Source: Acidobacteriota bacterium (GTDB lineage Bacteria > Acidobacteriota > Terriglobia > Acidiferrales > UBA7541). Taken from it: DNA of 45,819 nt. Under the pieces are notes generated by a model. The model did not search any database. It was not told the origin of the DNA and saw only the letters and a list, made by a program, of their open reading frames with translations. This document shows, piece by piece, positions 1 through 8,014 of the stretch; positions within the stretch are counted from its first letter, which is position 1, and every line of letters begins with the position of its first letter. The stretch covers positions 1 through 45,819 of the forward strand of contig QHZB01000232.1 of assembly GCA_003224525.1 (NCBI GenBank), written 5' to 3'. Position numbers and translations under genes: made by a program.

Positions 1-1
1 G

Positions 2-1054
2 GTCAGGCCCGACGGGCTTTACCTCGCCATGTACTCGAAACATGCCGCCGAGCGAAAAATGTATTACCGCATTTCGGAGCCGCACAACGCGCTCGCCTGG
101 GGACCCACGTTGAGCGTAGAGACGCCGGGCTCCGACGCCAACTACGCCGGCAACAACGACACCTATGCCAACCCGTTTCGACTACCCGACGGACGCATGC
201 TCAACTTCTTTCGCGGCTTTCATCATGAGCCCAACTATATGGTCTCGCAAGACGACGGCCAGACGTGGACGTACGGCGGCCACTGGCTCTACGGAAAGGG
301 CGGCTACAGCCCGTATCTGAAATACGTGTCCGACGGCAAGGGCACCGTGCATTTTGTCGCCACGGAGGATCATCCCCGCAATTTTGACAACAGTCTGTAT
401 CACGGATATTTGCGAAACGGCACCATCTACCATTCCGATGGAGCGCGTGTCGGCGGGTTGAGTACTTCAACAGAAGCGACCATCCCCACTTGGGAGCTCA
501 CCAAGGTGTTTCAGGGAACTCCCGACAACGTCGCCTGGATGATCGATCTCGAACTCGATCGAGACGCTCGCCCTTACGTCTTGTTCTCCTGCCAAATCGA
601 CGGCCGCGGCTTGCCGCGCGGTCAGGGCGGGATGGATTTGCGCTACCACTATGCACGCTGGGACGGCACGGCCTGGCACAGCGAGGAAATCGCTCACGCG
701 GGCACTAGGCTTTACGCGGGCGAGGACGACTATTCGGGTTTAGGCGCGCTGGACCCCAAAAATCCAGACGTCGCCTACATTTCGACGGATGCCGATCCCG
801 TCACTGGTGCGCCACTCGTGAGTCAGGCCGACCGCCGCCGGCACTATGAGTTGTTTCGCGGCACCCGCGACGCACGCGCCGATAAATGGAATTGGCTCCC
901 CTTTACACGTAATTCCACTTACGACAATCTCCGCCCCATCATTCCCAAGTGGAGCGATTCAAGAACGGCGGTTGTGTGGATGCGCGGCTCCTACTCCAAC
1001 AATCACGGAGAATGGACAACCTCCGTCGTAGCTGTCATCCTGCCGCCCGCCTAG
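2..1054 (+). CDS. BNR-repeat (sialidase-like fold) protein, 5'-truncated by window edge
   Basis: The reading frame is open to the left edge of the window (VRPDGLYLAMYSKH precedes the first ATG at 29), so the true start lies outside. The 350 visible residues carry Asp-box/BNR-like blades (for example VSQDDGQTWTYGG) alternating with GKGTVHFVATEDH-type strands, typical of the BNR_4 family of six-bladed propellers found near polysaccharide-degrading enzymes. The visible frame ends with a clean TAG. Family knowledge suggests an exported carbohydrate-binding or hydrolytic protein, but no catalytic residue can be assigned from this fragment. The genes to its right (MR/MLE dehydratase, RraA-like, Gfo/Idh/MocA) fit a sugar or uronate context, which is inference. 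Fold family is fairly sure; substrate is unknown. Confidence 0.75.
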   Translation, partial: VRPDGLYLAMYSKHAAERKMYYRISEPHNALAWGPTLSVETPGSDANYAGNNDTYANPFRLPDGRMLNFFRGFHHEPNYMVSQDDGQTWTYGGHWLYGKGGYSPYLKYVSDGKGTVHFVATEDHPRNFDNSLYHGYLRNGTIYHSDGARVGGLSTSTEATIPTWELTKVFQGTPDNVAWMIDLELDRDARPYVLFSCQIDGRGLPRGQGGMDLRYHYARWDGTAWHSEEIAHAGTRLYAGEDDYSGLGALDPKNPDVAYISTDADPVTGAPLVSQADRRRHYELFRGTRDARADKWNWLPFTRNSTYDNLRPIIPKWSDSRTAVVWMRGSYSNNHGEWTTSVVAVILPPA

Positions 1055-1190
1055 ATACCCGCGCCTCCCCGATCCCTGCGTCAAGAGCAAGCGGACCTCA
1101 CTCCCGAAGCGTGAGTTAGAGGGCCACGCTAGCGGCTAGCCCCGGCTGTCCCTTGACGGGGCGAGAACGAAGGAAATCTTAAGCTTGTGT

Positions 1191-1364
1191 GTGCACATTT
1201 CTCCGAGACGATTTGCGAACCTTGAAATAAATGTGGATTTCGATACTGACGCTGGTTTGGAAAAGTTCGGCGAGGAATTGGTGGCACTGATTGCACGAGA
1301 GTACGCCGCTAAAGACAAGTTCAAAACAGTCCAGACATCCTACAAGCCATGTGAAGGACAATGA
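1191..1364 (+). CDS. possible small hypothetical protein or gene fragment (57 aa)
   Basis: A GTG-started frame with coding-like composition: RRFANLEINVDFDTD followed by LEKFGEELVALIAREY, an acidic amphipathic helix pattern. The frame is open upstream to a TAG near 1137, so a TTG at 1185, better spaced from a GAAGGA purine tract, is an alternative start. I do not recognise the family. It stands alone in a gap rich in mobile-element traces, next to a tRNA 3' fragment, so it could be a leftover of an integrated element rather than a working gene. Confidence 0.3.
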   Translation: MHISPRRFANLEINVDFDTDAGLEKFGEELVALIAREYAAKDKFKTVQTSYKPCEGQ

Positions 1365-1719
1365 AAACCAGGCGAAGCTGAAGAAAGTAATTCCTACCCT
1401 CTTCAGCTGCTCCGTCCGGATTCTCGCTGCGCACGCCGGCGCAATACGCTTCCCGTTGATACCTGCTCCATGTGTTGGGCTGGAGCGACCGCCACGGTTT
1501 CCGTGGCAACGAAGTGGGGCCATTTCAGTCCAACTTCGGTCCAATTCAAGAGCGAGATAAATGGCGCGTTCCTCTGTAAGCGACGCCAGAAGCAGCACTT
1601 AGAGTTTTTCACTGCACTTCCAAGGAACAAATTTCCGAGCAAGAGGGCGTGAGACCAAGAGGTAGCCTCTAACCCATTCACAGGAGTGCACTTGCAAGTC
1701 GTCCGTTCCTTCCTTGCTT
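1365..1719. other. gap without recognisable gene
   Basis: Short overlapping frames occur on both strands but none shows a motif, a ribosome-binding site or consistent codon use. The stretch lies between a small coding-like frame and the hairpin/tRNA-Arg fragment, and I read it as residue of a former insertion. Confidence 0.4.
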
Positions 1720-1738
1720 GAGCCACGCATCGTGGCTC
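1720..1738. repeat. perfect inverted repeat beside the tRNA fragment
   Basis: GAGCCACG-CAT-CGTGGCTC forms an 8-bp perfect stem with a 3-nt loop. It ends 5 bp before the tRNA-Arg 3' fragment at 1744. No T-run follows on either strand, so it is a poor rho-independent terminator. Its position suggests it came with the element that brought the tRNA fragment, which is inference. Confidence 0.5.
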
Positions 1739-1743
1739 GGTTA

Positions 1744-1788
1744 CTTCTAAGCAGGAGGTCGGGAGTTCGAGTCTCCCCGGGCGCGCCA
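1744..1788 (+). pseudogene. 3' half of tRNA-Arg(UCU): probable attachment-site remnant
   Basis: The segment folds as the 3' part of a tRNA: anticodon loop CTTCTAA (anticodon TCT) at 1744-1750, 3' anticodon strand GCAGG at 1751-1755, variable loop AGGTC, T arm GGGAG-TTCGAGT-CTCCC at 1761-1777, 3' acceptor strand CGGGCGC, discriminator G and CCA at 1786-1788. The 5' acceptor strand (GCGCCCG expected), D arm and 5' anticodon strand are absent: the bases before the loop (GGTTA) cannot pair with GCAGG. Homology therefore begins exactly at the anticodon loop, the usual edge of att sites used by tyrosine recombinases. The antisense reading APGETRTPDLL is a well-known spurious protein over such tRNAs. 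Confidence 0.8.
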
Positions 1789-2095
1789 GTTAAAATCCTC
1801 ACATGTCGCTGGGATAATGAACTAACGAGACGCTGCTGCCCTTTCAGCTTTGGGTCGATGGGAGTCCACCTTCGTGGTCCAAACAGGCATTTCCAACTTT
1901 TCTACTGCTGCTCGCTGTGAGCTTGGTACTTGGGGCGCGTAGATCTCCGCGGTTGTGCTACATCTCGCGCGGCCTAGCGGTGCTTGCGCCGTCTTGAGTA
2001 ATTCGCCCGAGATCCGTGAGCAGAATTGCGCGAGGGCGCCTGAAGCTACGCCACAAGCTCAGAGTGAAGGCGAGTTTGTGCCGGCGGCGCGATTC

Positions 2096-3466
2096 CTAGC
2101 TCCAGAGGCGGTCCCAGGAACGTTCATTGTCCCATTGCGGAGTAGGCTCAAAATAGCTTGTGCCGGGCGCCAGATGTTGGCGGACGACGTCTTCATTTAG
2201 AGTGACGCCAAGGCCGGGCCGGTCTGGCACTTCGATCCAGCCGCGATTGACGATAGGCGTCTTGGCTCCTTCTTGAACGATGGAGGACCACCAGGGCACG
2301 TCGAGGGAGTGGTGCTCAAGTGCCAGGAAGTTCTGCGTGGCCGCGGCGCAGTGAACGTTGGCCATGCAGCAAACCGGCGTCCCAGCGAAGTGCAGCGCCA
2401 TCGGCACGCCATATTCTTCGGCCATGTCTCCGATCTTGTGAGTCTCCAGAATGCCGCCAGCAGTGGCGAGGTCCGGCTGGATTTTACCTACGGCGTGCTT
2501 CTCGCATAGAACCTGAAATGGTTCCTTCAAATAAATATCTTCGCCGGTGAGAATGGATGTGGGGCTCTGCTCAGAGATTTGTTTTAGCAAGTCGGTATAA
2601 TTCCAGGGGATGACGTCTTCCATCCACGACAAGTTGTATTTTTCGTAGGCCTTGCCAAGGCGGATGATGGACTTGACGCCCAGATGCCCGAGATGGTCCA
2701 TGGAAAGAGGAATTTCCATTCCGACGGCGTCGCGCACGGCAGCGACATATTGCTCGAGCATGGCGATGCCTTTGTCGGTGACTTCCATCCCCAGCAGCGG
2801 ATGAGGCAACTGATTTGCTTCCCATTGATTGATGTCCGTGGGATTGGTGACCGTTCCGGGAGTGCTGGCGACCATCTCGACACCCAAATCCATTTTGAGC
2901 CAGGTTAGGCCCATGCCCTCTTTTCGCTCTTTCATTCGCCGGGCGTAGATTTTGGGATCATCAGACTCCGTGGTGTCCGCATAGAGCCTGATCTTGTCGC
3001 GGAATTTGCCGCCACCCAGCAGCGCGTAAACCGGGGCGTTGTAAACTTTTCCAGCGATGTCCCATAGCGCCATTTCGATGGCGCAGACGCCCCCGCCCTG
3101 CCGGGCGTGTCCACCAAACTGTTTGATCTTGCGGAAGATTTTGTCGAGTTTGAGGGGGTCTTCGCCGAGAATGCGGCTCTTCAGGAAAAGTGCGTAGGTC
3201 GGGCTTGCACCGTCTCGCACCTCGCCGAGGCCATAGACACCTTGGTCTGTATCAATGCGGATGATGGGACAGGGACTTGGCCCGGGCTTTACAAGTGTCG
3301 CAACGCGAAGATCGGTGATCTTGAGTTTGGAGGGGCTTGAGTTGGCATTGACGGCCTTGGGATAGGCTTCGACCACTTCACCGGCCAGCAGCGAACCGCA
3401 AAGCGCCATTGCCGAGGCCTTTAGCATTTCACGACGATCGAGCGAGTTCTCGCCGTTTTTTTTCAT
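2096..3466 (-). CDS. exported mandelate racemase/muconate lactonizing (enolase superfamily) dehydratase-like protein
   Basis: A 456-residue protein with a twin-arginine-like leader (LDRREMLKASA, then a hydrophobic stretch), followed by the MR/MLE N-terminal capping domain and TIM barrel. Visible catalytic features: LKMDLG on the second barrel strand, metal-ligand candidates in SMDHLG, MEDVIPW and GEDIY, and the later IQPDLATAGG and ALHFAG segments supplying the Asp-His dyad. The family abstracts the proton alpha to a carboxylate, commonly dehydrating sugar acids. It is divergent from the RraA-like gene at 3695, with 228 bp between them. A predicted exported location is unusual for MR/MLE enzymes but recurs in soil bacteria with TAT-tagged sugar enzymes. 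Substrate cannot be told from sequence. Confidence 0.85.
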   Translation of the reverse strand: MKKNGENSLDRREMLKASAMALCGSLLAGEVVEAYPKAVNANSSPSKLKITDLRVATLVKPGPSPCPIIRIDTDQGVYGLGEVRDGASPTYALFLKSRILGEDPLKLDKIFRKIKQFGGHARQGGGVCAIEMALWDIAGKVYNAPVYALLGGGKFRDKIRLYADTTESDDPKIYARRMKERKEGMGLTWLKMDLGVEMVASTPGTVTNPTDINQWEANQLPHPLLGMEVTDKGIAMLEQYVAAVRDAVGMEIPLSMDHLGHLGVKSIIRLGKAYEKYNLSWMEDVIPWNYTDLLKQISEQSPTSILTGEDIYLKEPFQVLCEKHAVGKIQPDLATAGGILETHKIGDMAEEYGVPMALHFAGTPVCCMANVHCAAATQNFLALEHHSLDVPWWSSIVQEGAKTPIVNRGWIEVPDRPGLGVTLNEDVVRQHLAPGTSYFEPTPQWDNERSWDRLWS

Positions 3467-3694
3467 GGCGCGAGGTCCTTTTCAAATCGCAGAGTTTTTT
3501 GGATGCGTCCAGTGGGCCCGGCTACCGGCCCGCATCATCTCAGAGAACATGCGCTCAGACAAGATTTCCCGTTTGACAAATCGTTATTCTTTTGAGAGTT
3601 TCGGGCGCAGCGAAAGATTCCGGCGATCGGGCGCGTGAGAGTATTTGACTGGTTTTCCGGGTCGCGGAGTATTCACCTTCGGAGGAACACTTTT

Positions 3695-4633
3695 ATGAAG
3701 ACCACACCTGCCTCATTCGCACGAATCGTAACGACGGCGGTGCTTGCTCTGTGCACGATGGCGCTCCTTTCCCCCAGTTCCATGCGTGGGCAATTGGTGA
3801 CTTTCACCAAGCAGGATTTGGCCGATTACACGGCGCAGAGCACGTTTGACCGGCTTCCTGACGGCAGGCCGAAGGTTCCAGACGATTTACTGGAAAGAGC
3901 GAGGGAACTTTCCTCGGAAGAAGTCTGGGCGGTGCTGGAAGAGAAGGGATTTCGCAACCAATACGCCGATGGATTTCAGATTCTGCATCCAGAAAAACCC
4001 ATGGTGGGGCGGGCATTCACCGTGCAGTTCATGCCAGAGCGACCCGATGTGAGCAAGGTTGCATCGGCCAAAGCCAAGGAACGCGGGCTCGGGTCGCTGA
4101 CCAATCAGCTGGCTATCGACATGCTCCAGCCAGGCGACGTGCTGATCGTAGACCTGTTTGGCAAGAAGGTGAACGGAACCATCGTGGGCGACAATCTTTT
4201 TTATTACATCATGAAAGCAACCCATAGTGGCGGCATGGTCGTAGATGGAAGCATTCGCGATCTAAACGGAATTTCAGAGATTGCTATGCCCGCTTATTTC
4301 AAGTCTGTCGACCCGACGCCCATTGGAAACGTGATGCTGACGGGCATCAATGTTCCGGTGCGAATCGGGGGCGTGACGGTAATGCCTGGTGATCTGGTGG
4401 TGGGTGATCGTGAGGGTGTGTATTTCCTACCACCCCATTTGGTGAAGGAAGTGCTCGACCGCGCGGATGAAATCCGCATTCATGATGAATGGACCAAAAA
4501 GAAATTTGACGAGATGAAGTACAAGTCGCGGGAAATTTATTCCACGCCATCCGATCCGGCATTGCTGCAGGAGTATAAAGAGTATCTAAAGAAGCGGTTG
4601 GAGGAAATTAGGAAACAGCGCGGTCCGCAGTGA
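3695..4633 (+). CDS. secreted RraA-like / HMG aldolase-family protein
   Basis: The start at 3695 is preferred to the longer frame from 3635 because GGAGG lies 9 bp upstream and the protein then opens with a signal peptide (about residues 1-33, ending near SSMRGQ). The RraA fold is marked by QPGDVLIVDLFGK, GTIVGDNL and the GGMVVDGSIRDLNG segment containing the Arg-Asp pair used for metal and substrate binding in HMG/CHA aldolases. A charged C-terminal helix of about 60 residues (KKKFDEMKYKSRE onward) extends beyond the usual RraA length. True RraA (RNase E inhibitor) is cytoplasmic, so an aldolase or lyase role on keto acids is more likely. It is followed after 7 bp by an oxidoreductase, suggesting an operon. 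Confidence 0.8.
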   Translation: MKTTPASFARIVTTAVLALCTMALLSPSSMRGQLVTFTKQDLADYTAQSTFDRLPDGRPKVPDDLLERARELSSEEVWAVLEEKGFRNQYADGFQILHPEKPMVGRAFTVQFMPERPDVSKVASAKAKERGLGSLTNQLAIDMLQPGDVLIVDLFGKKVNGTIVGDNLFYYIMKATHSGGMVVDGSIRDLNGISEIAMPAYFKSVDPTPIGNVMLTGINVPVRIGGVTVMPGDLVVGDREGVYFLPPHLVKEVLDRADEIRIHDEWTKKKFDEMKYKSREIYSTPSDPALLQEYKEYLKKRLEEIRKQRGPQ

Positions 4634-4640
4634 AGGAGGA

Positions 4641-5792
4641 ATGACCATGAAAGATTCCTTTGAGAATGAAATCTCACGCCGGAGGTTCATCGCCAAGGTG
4701 GGCAAGGGGTTTGTCGCAGCTAATGTGGCAGGAACATTCTTGAAGGCAGCCGCGGCGAAGGAAGTGGCCGCCGCTGATTCACCGGGGAGCAAACTTGGAT
4801 GGGCCATCGTCGGGCTGGGTAATTTGGCCATACATGAAATCCTGCCTGCTTTCGCGAAATGCGAAAAATCAAAGGTAACCGCTCTGGTGAGCGGGCACCC
4901 CGACAAAGCAAACAAACTTGCACAGCAATATGGTGTGAATCCGAAAAATATTTATAACTATCAGAACTACGACTCGATCAAAGACAACCCCGAAGTTGAC
5001 ATCATTTATATCGTTTTGCCAAACGGGATGCATGCCGAGTACACCATTCGCGGCTTTCAGGCGGGCAAGCATGTCCTAACGGAAAAGCCCATGGCCAATA
5101 CGCCCGACGATTGCCAGAAGATGATCGATGCCGGGCGCAAGGCCGGCCGAAAGTTAATGGTCGCGTACCGCTGCCGTTACGAACCCTACAACAAAGAGGC
5201 CATACGGATTGCGCGCTCCGGGGAACTCGGGCCGACTCAAGTCATCCTTGCAAACAACGGGTGGAGGGTCACCGATCCCGATCAGTGGCGCTTGAAGAAA
5301 GACCTCGCGGGTGGTGGCTCCATGATGGATATCGGCATTTACGCACTACAAGCCGCGCGCTATTTGTCCGCTGAGGAGCCCACCGAGGTGAACGCACTCA
5401 TCTACACCACTCCGAACGACCCGCGCTTCAAGGAAGTGGAGGAGAACATCAATTTCCAATTGCGCTTCCCGAGCGGGATTCTTGCGAACTGCACTTCGAG
5501 TTATGGGTACGACGCGCAGAGTCACTACCGCGTAATCGGCACGAAGGGCTGGCTGGAGATGGAGCCCGCCACCGTTTACCGGGATTTGCGGATGAGAGTT
5601 CATCGCAACGGCATTAGCGAGGAACGGAGCCTGCCCGCGCTCGACCACTTTACCCTGGAGATGGATCACATGTCTGAATGCGTGATGCAAAATAAGGAAC
5701 CACTCACGCCGGGCGAAGAAGGCCTGCGCGATCTGAAAATAATGATGGCCGTATACTCAGCTGCGAAGACGGGCAAGACTGTGAAGTTGTAG
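4641..5792 (+). CDS. TAT-exported Gfo/Idh/MocA family oxidoreductase
   Basis: A 383-residue protein with a twin-arginine signal (SRRRFIAKVGKGF), then a Rossmann NAD(P)-binding domain beginning GWAIVGLGNLAIHEILPAF. The catalytic-motif equivalent EKPMA follows GKHVLTEKP at about residues 145-152, and the C-terminal alpha/beta domain contains GGGSMMDIGIYALQAARYL. These are hallmarks of glucose-fructose oxidoreductase-like sugar dehydrogenases, several of which are periplasmic with bound cofactor. AGGAGG lies just upstream; an ATG two codons downstream (4647) is an alternative start. It follows the RraA-like gene by 7 bp, so the two are probably co-transcribed in sugar or sugar-acid conversion. 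Substrate unknown. Confidence 0.88.
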   Translation: MTMKDSFENEISRRRFIAKVGKGFVAANVAGTFLKAAAAKEVAAADSPGSKLGWAIVGLGNLAIHEILPAFAKCEKSKVTALVSGHPDKANKLAQQYGVNPKNIYNYQNYDSIKDNPEVDIIYIVLPNGMHAEYTIRGFQAGKHVLTEKPMANTPDDCQKMIDAGRKAGRKLMVAYRCRYEPYNKEAIRIARSGELGPTQVILANNGWRVTDPDQWRLKKDLAGGGSMMDIGIYALQAARYLSAEEPTEVNALIYTTPNDPRFKEVEENINFQLRFPSGILANCTSSYGYDAQSHYRVIGTKGWLEMEPATVYRDLRMRVHRNGISEERSLPALDHFTLEMDHMSECVMQNKEPLTPGEEGLRDLKIMMAVYSAAKTGKTVKL

Positions 5793-5892
5793 CCGAGCCC
5801 CCGAACGAATCGCGCGCAGCGCTTGAATGGCTCAGGGGCTCAGGATTGCAGAGAAAAGGCGGAGTGGAACACCCTTCCACTCCAAGCCACCT

Positions 5893-6418
5893 TCATACCA
5901 TCCCTTTGCCTTCGACAATATGGATATACCGGTTTGGGGCAAGATTGGTTAGCTTCTCGATACGTTTACTCGGCGCTGGCCAGTGGATCTCGAGTTCATC
6001 GATCTGTGCGGCCGCGCCAATGCCTAAGACTTCCCGCACATCATGCGAAGAGAGAGATACTAATCGGAGCATAATATAGATGACATTCTGAGAATAATGT
6101 GTTAGTGTGTTGGGCATGGGAAAACAAGATGCTCGCTCACTGCCGGCCGAAGCTCAAGAAGACCTTCGCCGACGAGTCGTTGAAGCAGTAAACCGAAAAT
6201 ATCTCGTGATCAACATTGGCGACAAACAGGTCCTGCCACCCGTCTCCGTGGAGATCGGCTGCATCCACTCCCATGCCTGAACGGGGCCGCCCGCTCTCGC
6301 TGAATCCAACACCCGCTTGCAATGCAACTTCCTCCCAATTCCAGCGGCCATTGGGGCCGGGGCCGCGATTCACAAACAGAAAATTCTGCACCGTGTCATT
6401 AGCGACGAAGAGATCCAT
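5893..6418 (-). pseudogene. decayed FG-GAP / ASPIC-UnbV (CRTAC1-like) gene
   Basis: Two separate leftward frames match neighbouring parts of one protein family. The frame ending at 6137 (6418-6137) reads [33 protein letters not shown] and [15 protein letters not shown], a typical calcium-binding FG-GAP/VCBS repeat block. The frame ending at 5893 contains SSHDVREVLGIGAAAQ and DELEIHWPAP, the ASPIC/UnbV C-terminal domain. They are in different frames, the segment between them (about 6060-6190) has lost the intervening sequence, and no upstream coding continues beyond 6418, so the gene is truncated at the 5' side and internally deleted. The intact family is exported and usually 500 residues or more. 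Confidence 0.7.
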
Positions 6419-6524
6419 CTTGAGGATTCCGGAACAAACAGAATTTCATTCACGCGATCTACTTTCACTGCGGTGGCCTGGATCTGGCTCCTTCACCCAC
6501 TAAATAGCCGGAAGGCCCTTCTTC

Positions 6525-7355
6525 TCAGGTACCCAATAGGTTCGGTTGCAGCCTCGAATAGCCTTTTTCATGCGCCCATAAACTGAGTGGAATCGCCGCC
6601 AAATCATCGACCAGCGGGATGGCGTGGCCGTCTTTTGTCAAATCGACCGTCCGGATATAAAACTGGCAGGTGTCGCAGGCTTCCACGCGAATGTGCGGCA
6701 ACTGTTCAGCAACGTACACCGGCAACTTGCCTTCGGCTTCTTCGCCGCAAGTCGGGCACAAAATACGGCGGAATTCCCATTCTTGCGAGCAGAACGAACA
6801 GAGGAGGAAGCGTTTTCCGCCGTCGCCTTCGGGGCGCAACACGCCCAGTAGCGGGCGCGCGCAGCACTGCGGACAAACTCGCACGGTCATAACCGCGGGA
6901 GCCCTCGGCGTCAATGCTGCGCGAGACTCGGCATACGGTTGCAGGAACGCCCGAGCAAGGAACTGTGCCAACGCTCCTGCTTGCTGGTCGTACTTGCCCG
7001 CAAGTTCCCAGTACGCCTCCAGGCTCGCAACCCAGGAATCCGACGGCAAAAGGGACATCTGACTGGCGGATTTCCCGAGCGCTGGCGGGGCGTGCTGTTC
7101 GATCGTGGAAAGAAATCCCCGGAAGTGGGGAAGAAGCACGGTGAGGTCGAGCGGACTCCGGAACTCGGTGCCAGGCGCGCCGCACGATTTTGCTCCGCTG
7201 GATTCCGCGATTTTGGCACGAAGTTTTTTTTGAAAGGCGGCGATGTGCTTGTAGAACTCGAGAAATTCAGTGGCGAAATAGAGTTGCGCAGCAAGACGCT
7301 CGGCGCGCCCCATTCGCGCGTCGTACTCGGTCCCACCGGTCTGTGTTGTCGTCAT
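6525..7355 (-). CDS. fdhE: formate dehydrogenase accessory protein FdhE
   Basis: The 276-residue protein starts at the ATG at 7355, which overlaps the stop of the gamma-subunit gene as ATGA; the much longer frame upstream is the antisense or out-of-frame shadow of that gene. Four CxxC pairs characteristic of FdhE are present in the second half: CPQC, CSFC, CPTC and CDTC, forming rubredoxin-like metal sites. FdhE is needed for maturation and activity of membrane-bound formate dehydrogenases (family knowledge from E. coli). Being last in the alpha-beta-gamma operon and translationally coupled agrees with that job. Confidence 0.88.
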   Translation of the reverse strand: MTTTQTGGTEYDARMGRAERLAAQLYFATEFLEFYKHIAAFQKKLRAKIAESSGAKSCGAPGTEFRSPLDLTVLLPHFRGFLSTIEQHAPPALGKSASQMSLLPSDSWVASLEAYWELAGKYDQQAGALAQFLARAFLQPYAESRAALTPRAPAVMTVRVCPQCCARPLLGVLRPEGDGGKRFLLCSFCSQEWEFRRILCPTCGEEAEGKLPVYVAEQLPHIRVEACDTCQFYIRTVDLTKDGHAIPLVDDLAAIPLSLWAHEKGYSRLQPNLLGT

Positions 7356-8014
7356 TTGCGCGGCGTGGACGAATCGCCGACGATCTCTTTGTACCAGCCG
7401 GGGTGATAGCGCTTGGCAAAAGCGATCGAAACATCGCCGCGAATGACCGAGCCAAATGCTCCGCGCTCGGCAAACACGCCCATATAGATGTGGATCAGGA
7501 ACAAGCCAATCGTGAAGAGCGCCGCCGCGGGGTGAACGATAACGGAAATGTATCTCAAGGAGCGAAGATTCCATGGGATGCGTTCCGGGAACCATAGAAC
7601 GACGCCACTCGCAAGCAACGCCACAGCGCTCCAGAAAAACCCCCAGAACAGAAACTTCTGCCCCGCGTTGTACCGTCCGGCCGGCGGCATTTTGTCGTCT
7701 TGATTCGTGCTGTAGTAGCGGACCGCTTTCCACCACTTCTTGTCCACGTCCGTGTGCTTCATTTGCGGCGCCCACATCACGTACATATTCCACACCGCCG
7801 CGAAAAAAATCAGCCCGGCCCACGGATGCAGCATTCGCGATAGCGGCGCCCCGCCCAAAATCACCGCCACCCAGAACAGCCACGGCGACCAGAACGCCAG
7901 CCCGGTCATCAGCAGGTAGATGTACGCCCCCGCGGCCACCCAGTGCGTCAATCTTTCCTTCAGCGTGTACCGGAGGACATGCCCGTGAGGAATGATCTGT
8001 TCGGATGGACTCAC
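7352..8014 (-). CDS. fdnI/fdoI-like: formate dehydrogenase gamma subunit (cytochrome b556-type membrane anchor)
   Basis: A 220-residue integral membrane protein of the FdnI/FdoI family with about four transmembrane segments (around residues 27-50, 58-80, 120-143 and 160-182). Candidate haem and quinone-site histidines lie within the membrane parts: ERLTHW, LHPWAG and IVHPAAALF with FLIHIYMG. Its role is to take electrons from the beta subunit and reduce menaquinone in the membrane. Its ATG overlaps the beta-subunit stop by 4 bp (ATGA), and its own stop overlaps fdhE the same way, so translation of the operon is tightly coupled. Confidence 0.9.
   Translation of the reverse strand: MSPSEQIIPHGHVLRYTLKERLTHWVAAGAYIYLLMTGLAFWSPWLFWVAVILGGAPLSRMLHPWAGLIFFAAVWNMYVMWAPQMKHTDVDKKWWKAVRYYSTNQDDKMPPAGRYNAGQKFLFWGFFWSAVALLASGVVLWFPERIPWNLRSLRYISVIVHPAAALFTIGLFLIHIYMGVFAERGAFGSVIRGDVSIAFAKRYHPGWYKEIVGDSSTPRK

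Noticed and set aside
1599-1802. 67-residue minus-strand protein with APGETRTPDLL
   Set aside because: A known artefact: antisense translation of tRNA-Arg. The underlying sequence is the tRNA 3' half.
3573-3578. TTGACA as promoter for the RraA-like gene
   Set aside because: No acceptable -10 lies 16-18 bp downstream.
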